Assembly: GCA_025450255.1 (NCBI GenBank)
Contig: JANWHV010000064.1
Span: 1 to 5,274 of the forward strand
DNA from: Chloroflexota bacterium
Lineage (GTDB): Bacteria > Chloroflexota > UBA5177 > JANWHV01
DNA length: 5,274 nucleotides
Reading direction: 5' to 3'
Under the pieces are notes generated by a model. The model was given only the letters and a program-made list of their open reading frames with translations. It was not told where the DNA came from and searched no databases. Position 1 is the first letter of the stretch, and each line of letters starts with the position of its first letter. This document shows, in pieces, positions 1 through 5,274 of the stretch. A program made the position numbers and the translations under genes.

Positions 1-1370
1 ACATGTTCCGACACGGGCACCGGCGGATGCGTATCGGCATCCGAACGCGCCGAACGGCCGCCTGTTACGCCAGAGGCGGTCGACAACCGGCCTGGAATGC
101 CAAGATCTATCGTCACCATGCCATGGGGCTCCAACCATACCGCCGGCGCCGCCGGTTGCAAGGATTCGACAATGCTGACCACAGCACACCGTAGCCGCGC
201 GTCGCCATGGTTGTGCGCGTCGATACGCTGTCTATCCGGCGAAACCATTATGCTGATGCCGCCAAAGGTGACGCGGTCCTGACCTGGCGCTAACCAGGCG
301 ACGTCCGGCCCATCCGCGACGACCAGCGGGCCAATGAAGATCGAAACCTCGGAGTCCTCGGCTACGGCTGCGTCGCCAGGTGGCCGCGGGTACGCTTCAG
401 CCGCCGCAAGCGTGAGGCGTGGCAACATAGCGAGCGGCGTGTTGGCGTGCAGGGCGCGGAACATGTCGGCCGCGGTATCGAAGCGCCGGCGCGGATCGAG
501 GACCAGCGCGCGGTCCACGGCGGCGGCAACATGCGGACTTACCCAGGGTGTCAGGCTTCGTACGGGTGGGAAATCGAACAGCTTGCTGTTCCGCGGATCG
601 CGTCCGGTGAGCAGGTGGTGCAGGGTGGCGCCAAGCGCGTAGAAGTCGCTCGCGGGCTCTGCAAGGCCCTGATATTGCTCGGGCGGCGCATAGCCCGGCG
701 TCCCGATCGCGGTCCCGGTCAACTTCCGCGTGAAAAGACGCGCGATGCCGAAATCTATGACCCGGACCTCGCCTTCGGGCGTCAGCATGATGTTCGCCGG
801 CTTTAGATCGCGAAAGATCATCGGCTGAGGAAGACTGTGCAAGTAGCTCAGGACGTCGAGGATTTGATCCGCCCATGACAAAACCTGGTCCTCGCGTGGA
901 TTTCTTCCCTCGCTCCGCGGCAGCACTTCCTCCAGCGTGGCGCCAGGAATCAGGTCCATCACCAAATAATGCAAATTCGCGGCGCTGAACGTGTCATATA
1001 TTCTTGGCACGGCCGGATGGCGAAGGCCTCGGAGCAGATCGGCCTCACGCTTGAACCACGCCTCCGCCTCCGCCTGCTCCGTGGGCGTGGCATTGGTGGC
1101 GAGCAATTCCTTCAGAGCGCGAGGAGCGCCGTCCGATCGAAGATCCCGCACCGCGTATACGGTGCCCATGGAACCGACGGCGATGACGGCGACGATCTCG
1201 TATCGAGCGGCGAGGAGAGTGCGCGGCGCCAGTGCCTGGGCGCCGTTAGTCGATGCCATGGGCACGGTCTGAGGGGACTGCGGCTGCGTCAGGTCGATGC
1301 CGCAACGTCCACAGAAGCGATTGCCCACCACCGGCGTTCCGCACGAAGGGCAACTATTCGCATCGATCAC
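1..1370 (-). CDS. Zinc-ribbon Ser/Thr protein kinase (3' end outside window)
   Basis: This is a Hanks-type Ser/Thr protein kinase that would transfer phosphate from ATP to protein Ser/Thr residues. It has 456 residues in the window and is cut at the left edge. Residues 7-23 form a CPSC-x9-CGRC zinc ribbon. The kinase domain spans about 57-308: glycine loop around 64-71, ATP-binding Lys87, helix-C Glu109, catalytic loop FRDLKPAN (Asp188, Lys190, Asn193), DFG at 206-208, an APE-like segment ending at Glu231, and SDFYALG at 241-247. The first loop glycine is Ala64, HRD reads FRD, and APE reads PPE. Residues 310-456 hold no membrane segment and look beta-rich, possibly Ig-like (inference), so the visible part is probably cytosolic. 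The GTG at 1370 is chosen because an in-frame TGA lies at 1385-1383 and any later start would remove the zinc ribbon. The start lies 4 nt after the PKD gene stop with only a weak GAAG upstream, which suggests translational coupling. Kinase assignment is firm; its target is unknown. Confidence 0.93.
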   Translation of the reverse strand, partial: MIDANSCPSCGTPVVGNRFCGRCGIDLTQPQSPQTVPMASTNGAQALAPRTLLAARYEIVAVIAVGSMGTVYAVRDLRSDGAPRALKELLATNATPTEQAEAEAWFKREADLLRGLRHPAVPRIYDTFSAANLHYLVMDLIPGATLEEVLPRSEGRNPREDQVLSWADQILDVLSYLHSLPQPMIFRDLKPANIMLTPEGEVRVIDFGIARLFTRKLTGTAIGTPGYAPPEQYQGLAEPASDFYALGATLHHLLTGRDPRNSKLFDFPPVRSLTPWVSPHVAAAVDRALVLDPRRRFDTAADMFRALHANTPLAMLPRLTLAAAEAYPRPPGDAAVAEDSEVSIFIGPLVVADGPDVAWLAPGQDRVTFGGISIMVSPDRQRIDAHNHGDARLRCAVVSIVESLQPAAPAVWLEPHGMVTIDLGIPGRLSTASGVTGGRSARSDADTHPPVPVSEH

Positions 1371-1374
1371 ACGA

Positions 1375-1824
1375 TCAAAGCTTCAAGACGTGAACTTGCG
1401 TGGCGTCGAAGGTGTACCAGAACTTGTGCGCGGCAAAATATGCCTCGACGGTAACCTTGTAGATGCCGGGCTTCTTATAGACGTGGTGTACGACGGTACC
1501 GCGGACGGTCGGCGATCCGTCACCGAAATTCCAACGCCACGGGTACTTAAAACCTTCGGCGCTCATGGCGACGCGCCGGCGGATTTCGCCAAGCGCCTCG
1601 TTTCGGCCAACGTGCAAAGGAAACGGCACCAGAAATGGCGCCCAAACCGACAGATTCTTACCGATCGGCGGCGTGGTGTTGACGACCACGTTATAACCGT
1701 TCACGGTAATGGAGGGCACGCCATCAATCGAGCAGGCGTTCGCGTCGCCAGGGGCTCCCAGGGCGGGAAAGGCAACCAGCGCCGCGAATATCAACGCGTA
1801 AATTACCGATCGAATGCCGCCCAT
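1375..1824 (-). CDS. Small secreted PKD-domain protein (paralog A)
   Basis: This is a 149-aa exported protein of unknown role. Residues 1-24 or 1-30 form a signal peptide: a charged start with Arg5, a hydrophobic core at about 7-22, and a possible signal peptidase I site at Ala28-Asn-Ala30 before Cys31. The mature part opens with CSIDGVPSI (31-39), has WAPF at 61-64, and ends in a PKD-like beta-sandwich: WRWNFGDG at 96-103, then His114, Tyr116, Gly120 and YKVTV at 122-126. PKD folds usually serve in extracellular protein-protein or carbohydrate binding; no enzyme motif is visible. Cys31 is the only cysteine. The ATG at 1824 has a strong GGAGG (1835-1831) six bases upstream. The kinase gene follows after 4 nt, so the two are probably cotranscribed. 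A close paralog lies divergently at 1987-2430. The PKD call is from the motif; function is not known. Confidence 0.88.
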   Translation of the reverse strand: MGGIRSVIYALIFAALVAFPALGAPGDANACSIDGVPSITVNGYNVVVNTTPPIGKNLSVWAPFLVPFPLHVGRNEALGEIRRRVAMSAEGFKYPWRWNFGDGSPTVRGTVVHHVYKKPGIYKVTVEAYFAAHKFWYTFDATQVHVLKL

Positions 1825-1830
1825 GCCATA

Positions 1831-1835
1831 CCTCC
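1831..1835 (-). promoter_or_regulatory. Ribosome binding site of PKD paralog A
   Basis: A perfect GGAGG on the minus strand lies six bases upstream of the ATG at 1824. It fixes this start and excludes the out-of-frame ATG at 1829, which sits within the spacer. Confidence 0.8.
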
Positions 1836-1970
1836 GGCGCGTGCTCCTACTGCTCGGGATAAAGAGTACCGATCGTGCATACCCTACGCGAAGCGCGACC
1901 GGATTGCAAGACCGTACCTGGAATCCTGAGCGTGCCGTATGATCGAGATTGTTATTCCCGCGACACGGCT

Positions 1971-1974
1971 GGAG
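1971..1974 (+). promoter_or_regulatory. Possible ribosome binding site of PKD paralog B
   Basis: GGAG lies 12 nt before the ATG at 1987, a rather long spacing. Nothing comparable precedes the in-frame ATG at 1939, so this site favours the shorter protein. Confidence 0.45.
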
Positions 1975-1986
1975 CGAATACCGACG

Positions 1987-2430
1987 ATGCGTGCTCCCGT
2001 TTTCCGGTGCGTCACCATAGTGCTGGCGATCGCCGCGGCGCGCGGCCAGGTGAATACGGCGCGAGCTTGCGCGATCGACAATGTGCCGTCAATTCGCGCG
2101 GACGGACGCCTGGCCGACCTGAATCTGACGCTTCCGACTGACTCCTCCGTGCTGCACTGGGCGCCGTTTATATTTCGCCCGACGTTCAGGGTTGGGCAGC
2201 GAATAACCCTGTCGGAGGATGGCGGAAAGCTTGCCCGCTCGCTGCCCCCCGAGATCGTGCATGGCCGCTGGGTCTGGCGTTTCGGCGATGGAGGCTCCAC
2301 GCGAGGGACTTTGGTCGCGCACCGCTACCGCAAGGCCGGAACATACGTGGTGACGGTGGCCATGCCGCTACCACGCGGCGGCGCCCCATTCGTGTTCGAT
2401 GCCGTCGTCGTGCGCGTGCGCGGGCGTTAA
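1987..2430 (+). CDS. Small secreted PKD-domain protein (paralog B)
   Basis: This is a 147-aa exported protein, paralogous to the minus-strand PKD protein at 1375-1824. With the start at 1987, residues 1-27 read as a signal peptide: Arg2 and Arg7, a hydrophobic stretch at about 9-18, and Ala25-Arg-Ala27 before Cys28. The mature chain opens with CAIDNVPSI (28-36), has WAPF at 58-61, and ends in a PKD-like region with WVWRFGDG (95-102), RGT (106-108), His112, Tyr114, Gly118 and YVVTV (120-124). It probably acts outside the membrane in binding or structure; no catalytic residues are apparent. An in-frame ATG at 1939 would add 16 residues. I prefer 1987 because the signal peptide then starts normally, the length matches the 149-aa paralog, and the earlier ATG overlaps a -10-like TATGAT. 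The deacetylase gene follows after 65 nt. Function is unknown. Confidence 0.85.
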   Translation: MRAPVFRCVTIVLAIAAARGQVNTARACAIDNVPSIRADGRLADLNLTLPTDSSVLHWAPFIFRPTFRVGQRITLSEDGGKLARSLPPEIVHGRWVWRFGDGGSTRGTLVAHRYRKAGTYVVTVAMPLPRGGAPFVFDAVVVRVRGR

Positions 2431-2484
2431 AAGCGCCATTGCGCCGGTTGTGGTAGCATACCGCACTGGGTGCAAATATCGCAC

Positions 2485-2489
2485 GGAGG
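2485..2489 (+). promoter_or_regulatory. Ribosome binding site of the deacetylase gene
   Basis: GGAGG lies six bases upstream of the ATG at 2496, which is the ideal arrangement and fixes that start. Confidence 0.8.
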
Positions 2490-2495
2490 GTCTGG

Positions 2496-3566
2496 ATGGG
2501 GCGATTGCTCCTGTTGTCGGCTGTTTTTTTTGCCACCGTGGCCGGCTATTTCTTCGTCAGCGCAACCACGTTACCCACGGATAGGCCACTTCTGGCGGCA
2601 ACGTCGGCCGAGATTGTTATGGCATCCCCGGCGCAAAACGGTACCGGTGCCGCATATCAACCTCTCCACGTCGTAGCGTCAACCGCGCGCGACGAGCGCG
2701 AAGCCGTGCGCCAGAGATCGACATCTCATGCCGGCAAATCCGCGGCCGCGCGGCTTGCCGCCGCTCACGACGACGGGCCACCCCGCCACGCTGCCCACCA
2801 TGGTCTCCGGAAGCTGCCCTTGTTGCACCTGCCCGCGACTTTGCCCAATCGCACCGTGAACGTTCCAATCTTGATGTACCACCATGTGAGCTCAGTAGCG
2901 CCGTTGACGGACCTCAACTTTGGCCTTACGGTCACCGACGAGAATTTTGCCGCGCAACTGTCGTATCTGCGAGAAAACGGCTACCACGCCGTGTTGCTCC
3001 GGCAGGTTTTCGCCGCCATGTACCAGGGTGCCCGGTTGCCCAGCCGGCCCGTCGTGCTGACGTTTGACGACGGCTATTTCGACAACTACACCGATGCCCT
3101 GCCTATTTTGCGCAAATACCACGACGTGGCTGAGTTCAATATCATCAGCGCGTACGTAGGCATCAGCGTCGGCATCAACAGCTACATGACCTGGAGCCAA
3201 CTCAAAGGGCTGGTAGCCGACGGCATGGAAATTGGCTCGCATACCGTCGACCATCAAGACCTTGGGACGCTCACCACGGACAAGGTCCGTTTCGAGCTAC
3301 GTGATTCGCGGCATCTCCTGCAACAGAAGCTTGGCGTCCCCGTGCAGTTCCTGGCGTATCCCTCCGGCGAGCCGTTCGACCACGGAAGCCTGGAGACGCA
3401 GCAGCGCATCCTGGGGTTGGTGCCCCAGTATGGCTATGTCGGCGCGCTCCTCGACGGGCCCCTCACCAGCGCCCGGCATGATACGCGTCTTCCATTCCAA
3501 CTCTGGCGCATTCGTGTTGCCGGAGGCGAGGGGATTGGCGAGTTCGCGGCGCTTCTGCGGTCCTGA
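2496..3566 (+). CDS. NodB-type polysaccharide deacetylase, exported or membrane-anchored
   Basis: This 356-aa carbohydrate esterase family 4 protein would remove N- or O-acetyl groups from an extracellular polysaccharide or peptidoglycan by a metal-dependent reaction. Residues 3-24 are a hydrophobic segment, either an uncleaved anchor or a signal peptide. Residues 25-120 are a low-complexity linker rich in Ala, His and charged residues. The catalytic domain begins with VPILMYHHV (123-131). Motif 1 is TFDDGY (189-194), with Asp191 the probable base and Asp192 a metal ligand. Motif 2 is SHTVDH (248-253), with metal ligands His249 and His253. Motif 3 is AYPSG (287-291). A late LWRIRV segment sits near 336-341, where the family often has an Arg motif. 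The usual proline after the second metal His is Gln254. Family membership is firm, but the substrate cannot be read from the sequence. The gene follows PKD paralog B on the same strand, which fits an envelope function. Confidence 0.93.
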   Translation: MGRLLLLSAVFFATVAGYFFVSATTLPTDRPLLAATSAEIVMASPAQNGTGAAYQPLHVVASTARDEREAVRQRSTSHAGKSAAARLAAAHDDGPPRHAAHHGLRKLPLLHLPATLPNRTVNVPILMYHHVSSVAPLTDLNFGLTVTDENFAAQLSYLRENGYHAVLLRQVFAAMYQGARLPSRPVVLTFDDGYFDNYTDALPILRKYHDVAEFNIISAYVGISVGINSYMTWSQLKGLVADGMEIGSHTVDHQDLGTLTTDKVRFELRDSRHLLQQKLGVPVQFLAYPSGEPFDHGSLETQQRILGLVPQYGYVGALLDGPLTSARHDTRLPFQLWRIRVAGGEGIGEFAALLRS

Positions 3567-3585
3567 GCGCCTGCTTCGAGAACAC

Positions 3586-3605
3586 GGTATGCTTTGAGGC
3601 ATACC
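3586..3605 (+). terminator. Stem-loop after the deacetylase gene, possible terminator
   Basis: GGTATGC (3586-3592) and GCATACC (3599-3605) form a perfect 7-bp stem around a six-base TTTGAG loop, starting 20 nt after the deacetylase stop. The tail is only TTGTC, so a classical U-tract is missing. It could be a weak terminator, an RNA processing hairpin, or an operator. It overlaps a -10-like TATGCT (3588-3593) for the next gene. Confidence 0.35.
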
Positions 3606-3635
3606 TTGTCGCGCGGCGCGAACGCCTTGTGAAGT

Positions 3636-4502
3636 ATGAGGACTATGGTGGCAGTCGAGCGAATCGGCGTCGTCGGTTGTGGGCAAATGGGCTCGGGTAT
3701 CGCGCAAGCGTGCGCGCAGGCCGCCTATTCGGTGGTCGTGCTTGAGCAGAACCGGGAGATGCTGGATCGCGGACTGGCGCGCATTGACGCGCAGCTTGGC
3801 CGCGATGTGGAAAAGGGCAAAATATCGACAGCGGAGCATCAGACAGTCCTTTCCCGCCTCTACGGTACGACCGACATGCAGGCTCTCGCGGACCGCGATC
3901 TGATTATTGAGGCGGTGGTGGAGAATCTCGCCGAGAAACAGCGACTATTCTCGGCGCTGGACGCAATCGTGCCGCCGCATGCGATTCTCGCCTCAAACAC
4001 ATCCTCCATGTGCGTTGTGGAAATCGCCGCCGCTACCAGCCGCCGCGATCGCGTTGCCGGCATGCACTTTTTCAATCCCGTGCCTGTCATGCCGGTAGTG
4101 GAGATCGTCAGGACGATCGTCACAAGCGACGACTGCATCGCGGCGCTTAGATCCGTGGCGGATCGCCTGGGAAAAACGGTCGTCCTGGCGAAAGATACAC
4201 CGGGATTCATCGTCAACCTTCTGCTCGTGCCCTATCTCCTCGACGCGATCCGCGCGCTCGAGCACGGTATCGCGACGCGAGATGACGTCGACACGGCGAT
4301 GAAGCTTGGCTGCGGCCTGCCCATGGGCCCGCTCACGCTCGCGGATTTCATTGGCCTGGATACCCTGCTGTCAATCGGCGACGTGCTACTGGCTGAATTT
4401 CACCAGGAGAAATACGCGGCGCCGCCGTTGCTGCGGCGCATGGTTATCGCCGGCCTGCTCGGCAGGAAAAGCGGCCAGGGCTTCTACGACTATCGCCGAT
4501 GA
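3636..4502 (+). CDS. 3-hydroxyacyl-CoA (3-hydroxybutyryl-CoA) dehydrogenase
   Basis: This 288-aa enzyme would oxidise L-3-hydroxyacyl-CoA to 3-ketoacyl-CoA with NAD+, or run in reverse, in beta-oxidation, butyrate-type metabolism or polyhydroxyalkanoate supply. It has the standalone single-domain-pair length typical of FadB2/PaaH/Hbd proteins. The N-terminal Rossmann fold shows GVVGCGQMGSG (11-21) and the acidic Glu37 at the end of strand 2, which suits NAD(H). The catalytic set seen in mammalian HAD is present with matching spacing: Ser123 in SNTSS, His144 in GMHFFNP, Glu156 in VVEIV and Asn194 in PGFIVN. The C-terminal domain holds GCGLPMGPLTLADFIGLDT and ends with GRKSGQGFYDY. The usual Arg after Asn194 is Leu195. 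In-frame starts are ATG 3636, ATG 3645 and GTG 3648. GAGG at 3638-3641 best suits GTG 3648 (284 aa). The stop overlaps the methyltransferase start. CoA chain-length preference and pathway are uncertain. Confidence 0.93.
   Translation: MRTMVAVERIGVVGCGQMGSGIAQACAQAAYSVVVLEQNREMLDRGLARIDAQLGRDVEKGKISTAEHQTVLSRLYGTTDMQALADRDLIIEAVVENLAEKQRLFSALDAIVPPHAILASNTSSMCVVEIAAATSRRDRVAGMHFFNPVPVMPVVEIVRTIVTSDDCIAALRSVADRLGKTVVLAKDTPGFIVNLLLVPYLLDAIRALEHGIATRDDVDTAMKLGCGLPMGPLTLADFIGLDTLLSIGDVLLAEFHQEKYAAPPLLRRMVIAGLLGRKSGQGFYDYRR
3638..3641 (+). promoter_or_regulatory. GAGG that may set the dehydrogenase start at GTG 3648
   Basis: GAGG lies six bases before GTG 3648 but only three before ATG 3645, and it falls inside the reading frame if ATG 3636 is used. 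No good ribosome site precedes 3636, where GAAG is one base away. Starting at 3648 gives an N-terminus of Met-Ala-Val-Glu-Arg directly before the Rossmann strand, as is usual for this family. Confidence 0.4.
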
Positions 4503-5274
4503 ACGCGCCGGAGCGGATTGACTGGCCCGCCCGCTGGCGCCACATGGTTGGGGCGCGCGCCGACCAGGTAACCGGATACCGCGATGCCGATGCCGGCGAC
4601 GCCTACTGGAAGCGCCGCGCCGGCTCCTTCGGCAAATCGCACCGGCAGGTCGGCGCCGACGATCCGGTGGTGCGACTGATCGCGAGCCTGGTCTCGCCGA
4701 GTGCCTCCATACTCGACGTCGGCGCCGGTACCGGCCGCTATGCCCTGGCGCTCGCGCCGTTAGCGCGCGAGGTGGTCGCGGTCGAGCCGTCCGCCGCCAT
4801 GGCGGATATCCTGGTGCGCGCCGCCGGCAGCCTCGAGCGAAGCAACCTCAGCGTAATCCGCGATCGTTGGGAAAACGTCTCGTCGCTGGAAGCTGATGTC
4901 GTGCTGTGCGCTCACGTACTCTATCCGATTCCTGATGTCGTGCCGTTCGTCCGCGCCTTGCAGGCCGCCGCGCGCACGGCGTGTGTTTTGGTGCTCCGTG
5001 CCCGCGGCCCCGAAACGTTGCTGAGCGATGCCTGGTTGGCAATCCACGGCGAGACGCCGCGTAGCGATCCCGGGTTTATCGAGACGTACAATCTGCTCTG
5101 GAGCATCGGTATCGCCGCGAACGTCGAAATCGTGCCGCGGACGGAACGTTGGTCGTTCCCGGATGTCGCCGCCGCGGTGGCCTGGGCGCGTGAGATACTG
5201 TGGGCTCCGTCGTCCATGACGGACGCGGCGCTCTGGTCGCATCTTGAGGCTCTGTTTCAAGGTGATGCCGGCGG
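4499..5274 (+). CDS. Class I SAM-dependent methyltransferase (3' end outside window)
   Basis: This Rossmann-fold methyltransferase would transfer a methyl group from S-adenosylmethionine to an unidentified small molecule or other substrate. The window holds 258 codons and no stop. An N-terminal helical region with WKRRAGSFG (37-45) precedes motif I, ILDVGAGTGRYAL (71-83), which binds SAM. Glu96 in VVAVEPS is the acidic residue that would hold the SAM ribose. ADVVLCAHVLYPIPD (132-146) is the strand-4 and post-strand region, and strand 5 follows at about 162-168. The C-terminal part is Trp-rich (201, 218, 229, 235, 246) and probably shapes the substrate pocket. The ATG at 4499 overlaps the dehydrogenase stop as ATGA, so translation is probably coupled; no close Shine-Dalgarno is seen. 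A later in-frame ATG at 4544 is possible but would shorten the leading helix. Fold is confident, substrate unknown. Confidence 0.88.
   Translation, partial: MNAPERIDWPARWRHMVGARADQVTGYRDADAGDAYWKRRAGSFGKSHRQVGADDPVVRLIASLVSPSASILDVGAGTGRYALALAPLAREVVAVEPSAAMADILVRAAGSLERSNLSVIRDRWENVSSLEADVVLCAHVLYPIPDVVPFVRALQAAARTACVLVLRARGPETLLSDAWLAIHGETPRSDPGFIETYNLLWSIGIAANVEIVPRTERWSFPDVAAAVAWAREILWAPSSMTDAALWSHLEALFQGDAG

Larger units (their letters stand above)
1825..1986. promoter_or_regulatory. Divergent intergenic region between the two PKD paralogs
   Basis: These 162 bp separate two divergent genes and so should carry promoters for both. Toward the minus gene, GGTATGCA (1883-1876) contains a -10-like TATGCA that ends 51 nt before its ATG. 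Toward the plus gene, CGTATGAT (1936-1943) contains TATGAT, ending 43 nt before the ATG at 1987. A palindromic TTGCAA lies at 1904-1909, but its spacing does not fit a standard -35 for either of these boxes. From the minus side it sits 17 nt from a poor TAGGGT. The region is supported by gene layout; the individual boxes are tentative. Confidence 0.4.

Noticed and set aside
397..876. A 159-codon minus-strand open frame within the kinase gene
   Set aside because: It is a shifted frame of the kinase gene, whose motifs FRDLKPAN, DFG and SDFYALG occupy the other frame over the same bases.
969..1454. A 161-codon plus-strand open frame across the kinase start
   Set aside because: It lies opposite the zinc ribbon and glycine loop of the kinase, and the product is Arg-rich without any recognisable motif. 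It is a high-GC shadow frame.
1297..1929. A 210-codon plus-strand open frame opposite PKD paralog A
   Set aside because: It is antisense to a gene with a strong ribosome site, a signal peptide and a PKD motif. Its own product has an Arg-rich composition, no domain and no ribosome site.
1939..1986. N-terminal extension of PKD paralog B from ATG 1939
   Set aside because: It puts 16 residues, two acidic, before the signal peptide, has no good ribosome site, and makes the protein longer than its paralog. The ATG overlaps a -10-like box.
2431..2450. GCGC-CATT-GCGC after PKD paralog B as a terminator
   Set aside because: The stem is 4 bp of self-complementary GCGC with no U-tract, which is expected by chance in GC-rich DNA.
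2463..2484. Alternating GCAC/GTGC/GCAC segments just before the deacetylase ribosome site, which could form two exclusive hairpins
   Set aside because: Stems are only 4 bp and do not extend, so this is too weak to claim a riboswitch-like or attenuator structure.
3297..3839. A 180-codon minus-strand open frame spanning the deacetylase end and dehydrogenase start
   Set aside because: It overlaps two well-supported genes and has no family motif or ribosome site.
4760..5260. A 166-codon minus-strand open frame opposite the methyltransferase
   Set aside because: The plus strand encodes a clear SAM-binding motif and continuous Rossmann fold; the minus product is Arg-rich and featureless.

Overview
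The window is GC-rich bacterial DNA, almost fully coding, with six protein genes and no RNA gene, mobile element or CRISPR array that I can support. I cannot name the organism. A zinc-ribbon Ser/Thr kinase with an FRDLKPAN catalytic loop, small secreted PKD proteins and weak or absent -35 boxes would suit a GC-rich, environmentally derived lineage such as Chloroflexota, Eremiobacterota or a relative. That placement is inference from general resemblance only.

Left part (1-1824, minus strand). A small secreted PKD-domain protein (1375-1824) is followed 4 nt downstream by a long Ser/Thr protein kinase that starts with a zinc ribbon (GTG at 1370) and runs off the left edge. The spacing suggests one transcript. 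Middle (1825-2430). A 162-bp intergenic region separates that gene from a second PKD protein on the plus strand (best start 1987). The two PKD proteins are clear paralogs of almost identical length (149 and 147 aa), sharing a Cys-x-Ile-Asp-x-Val-Pro-Ser-Ile segment, a Trp-Ala-Pro-Phe segment and a C-terminal PKD fold. They form a divergent duplicated pair.

Right part (2496-5274, plus strand). A membrane-anchored or secreted NodB-type polysaccharide deacetylase (2496-3566) is followed by a 7-bp stem-loop. Then comes a complete 3-hydroxyacyl-CoA (3-hydroxybutyryl-CoA) dehydrogenase (3636-4502, possibly starting at 3648), whose stop overlaps the start of a class I SAM-dependent methyltransferase (4499 onward, cut by the right edge) in an ATGA junction.

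Functionally the left and middle genes look like an envelope or signalling cluster: secreted PKD proteins, a cytosolic kinase and a cell-wall or polysaccharide deacetylase. The right-hand pair is metabolic, and the methyltransferase substrate is unknown. The most interesting signals are the divergent PKD paralogs with a conserved single cysteine, the coupling of one of them to the kinase, and a recurrent GTATG-type motif 35-55 nt upstream of four genes.
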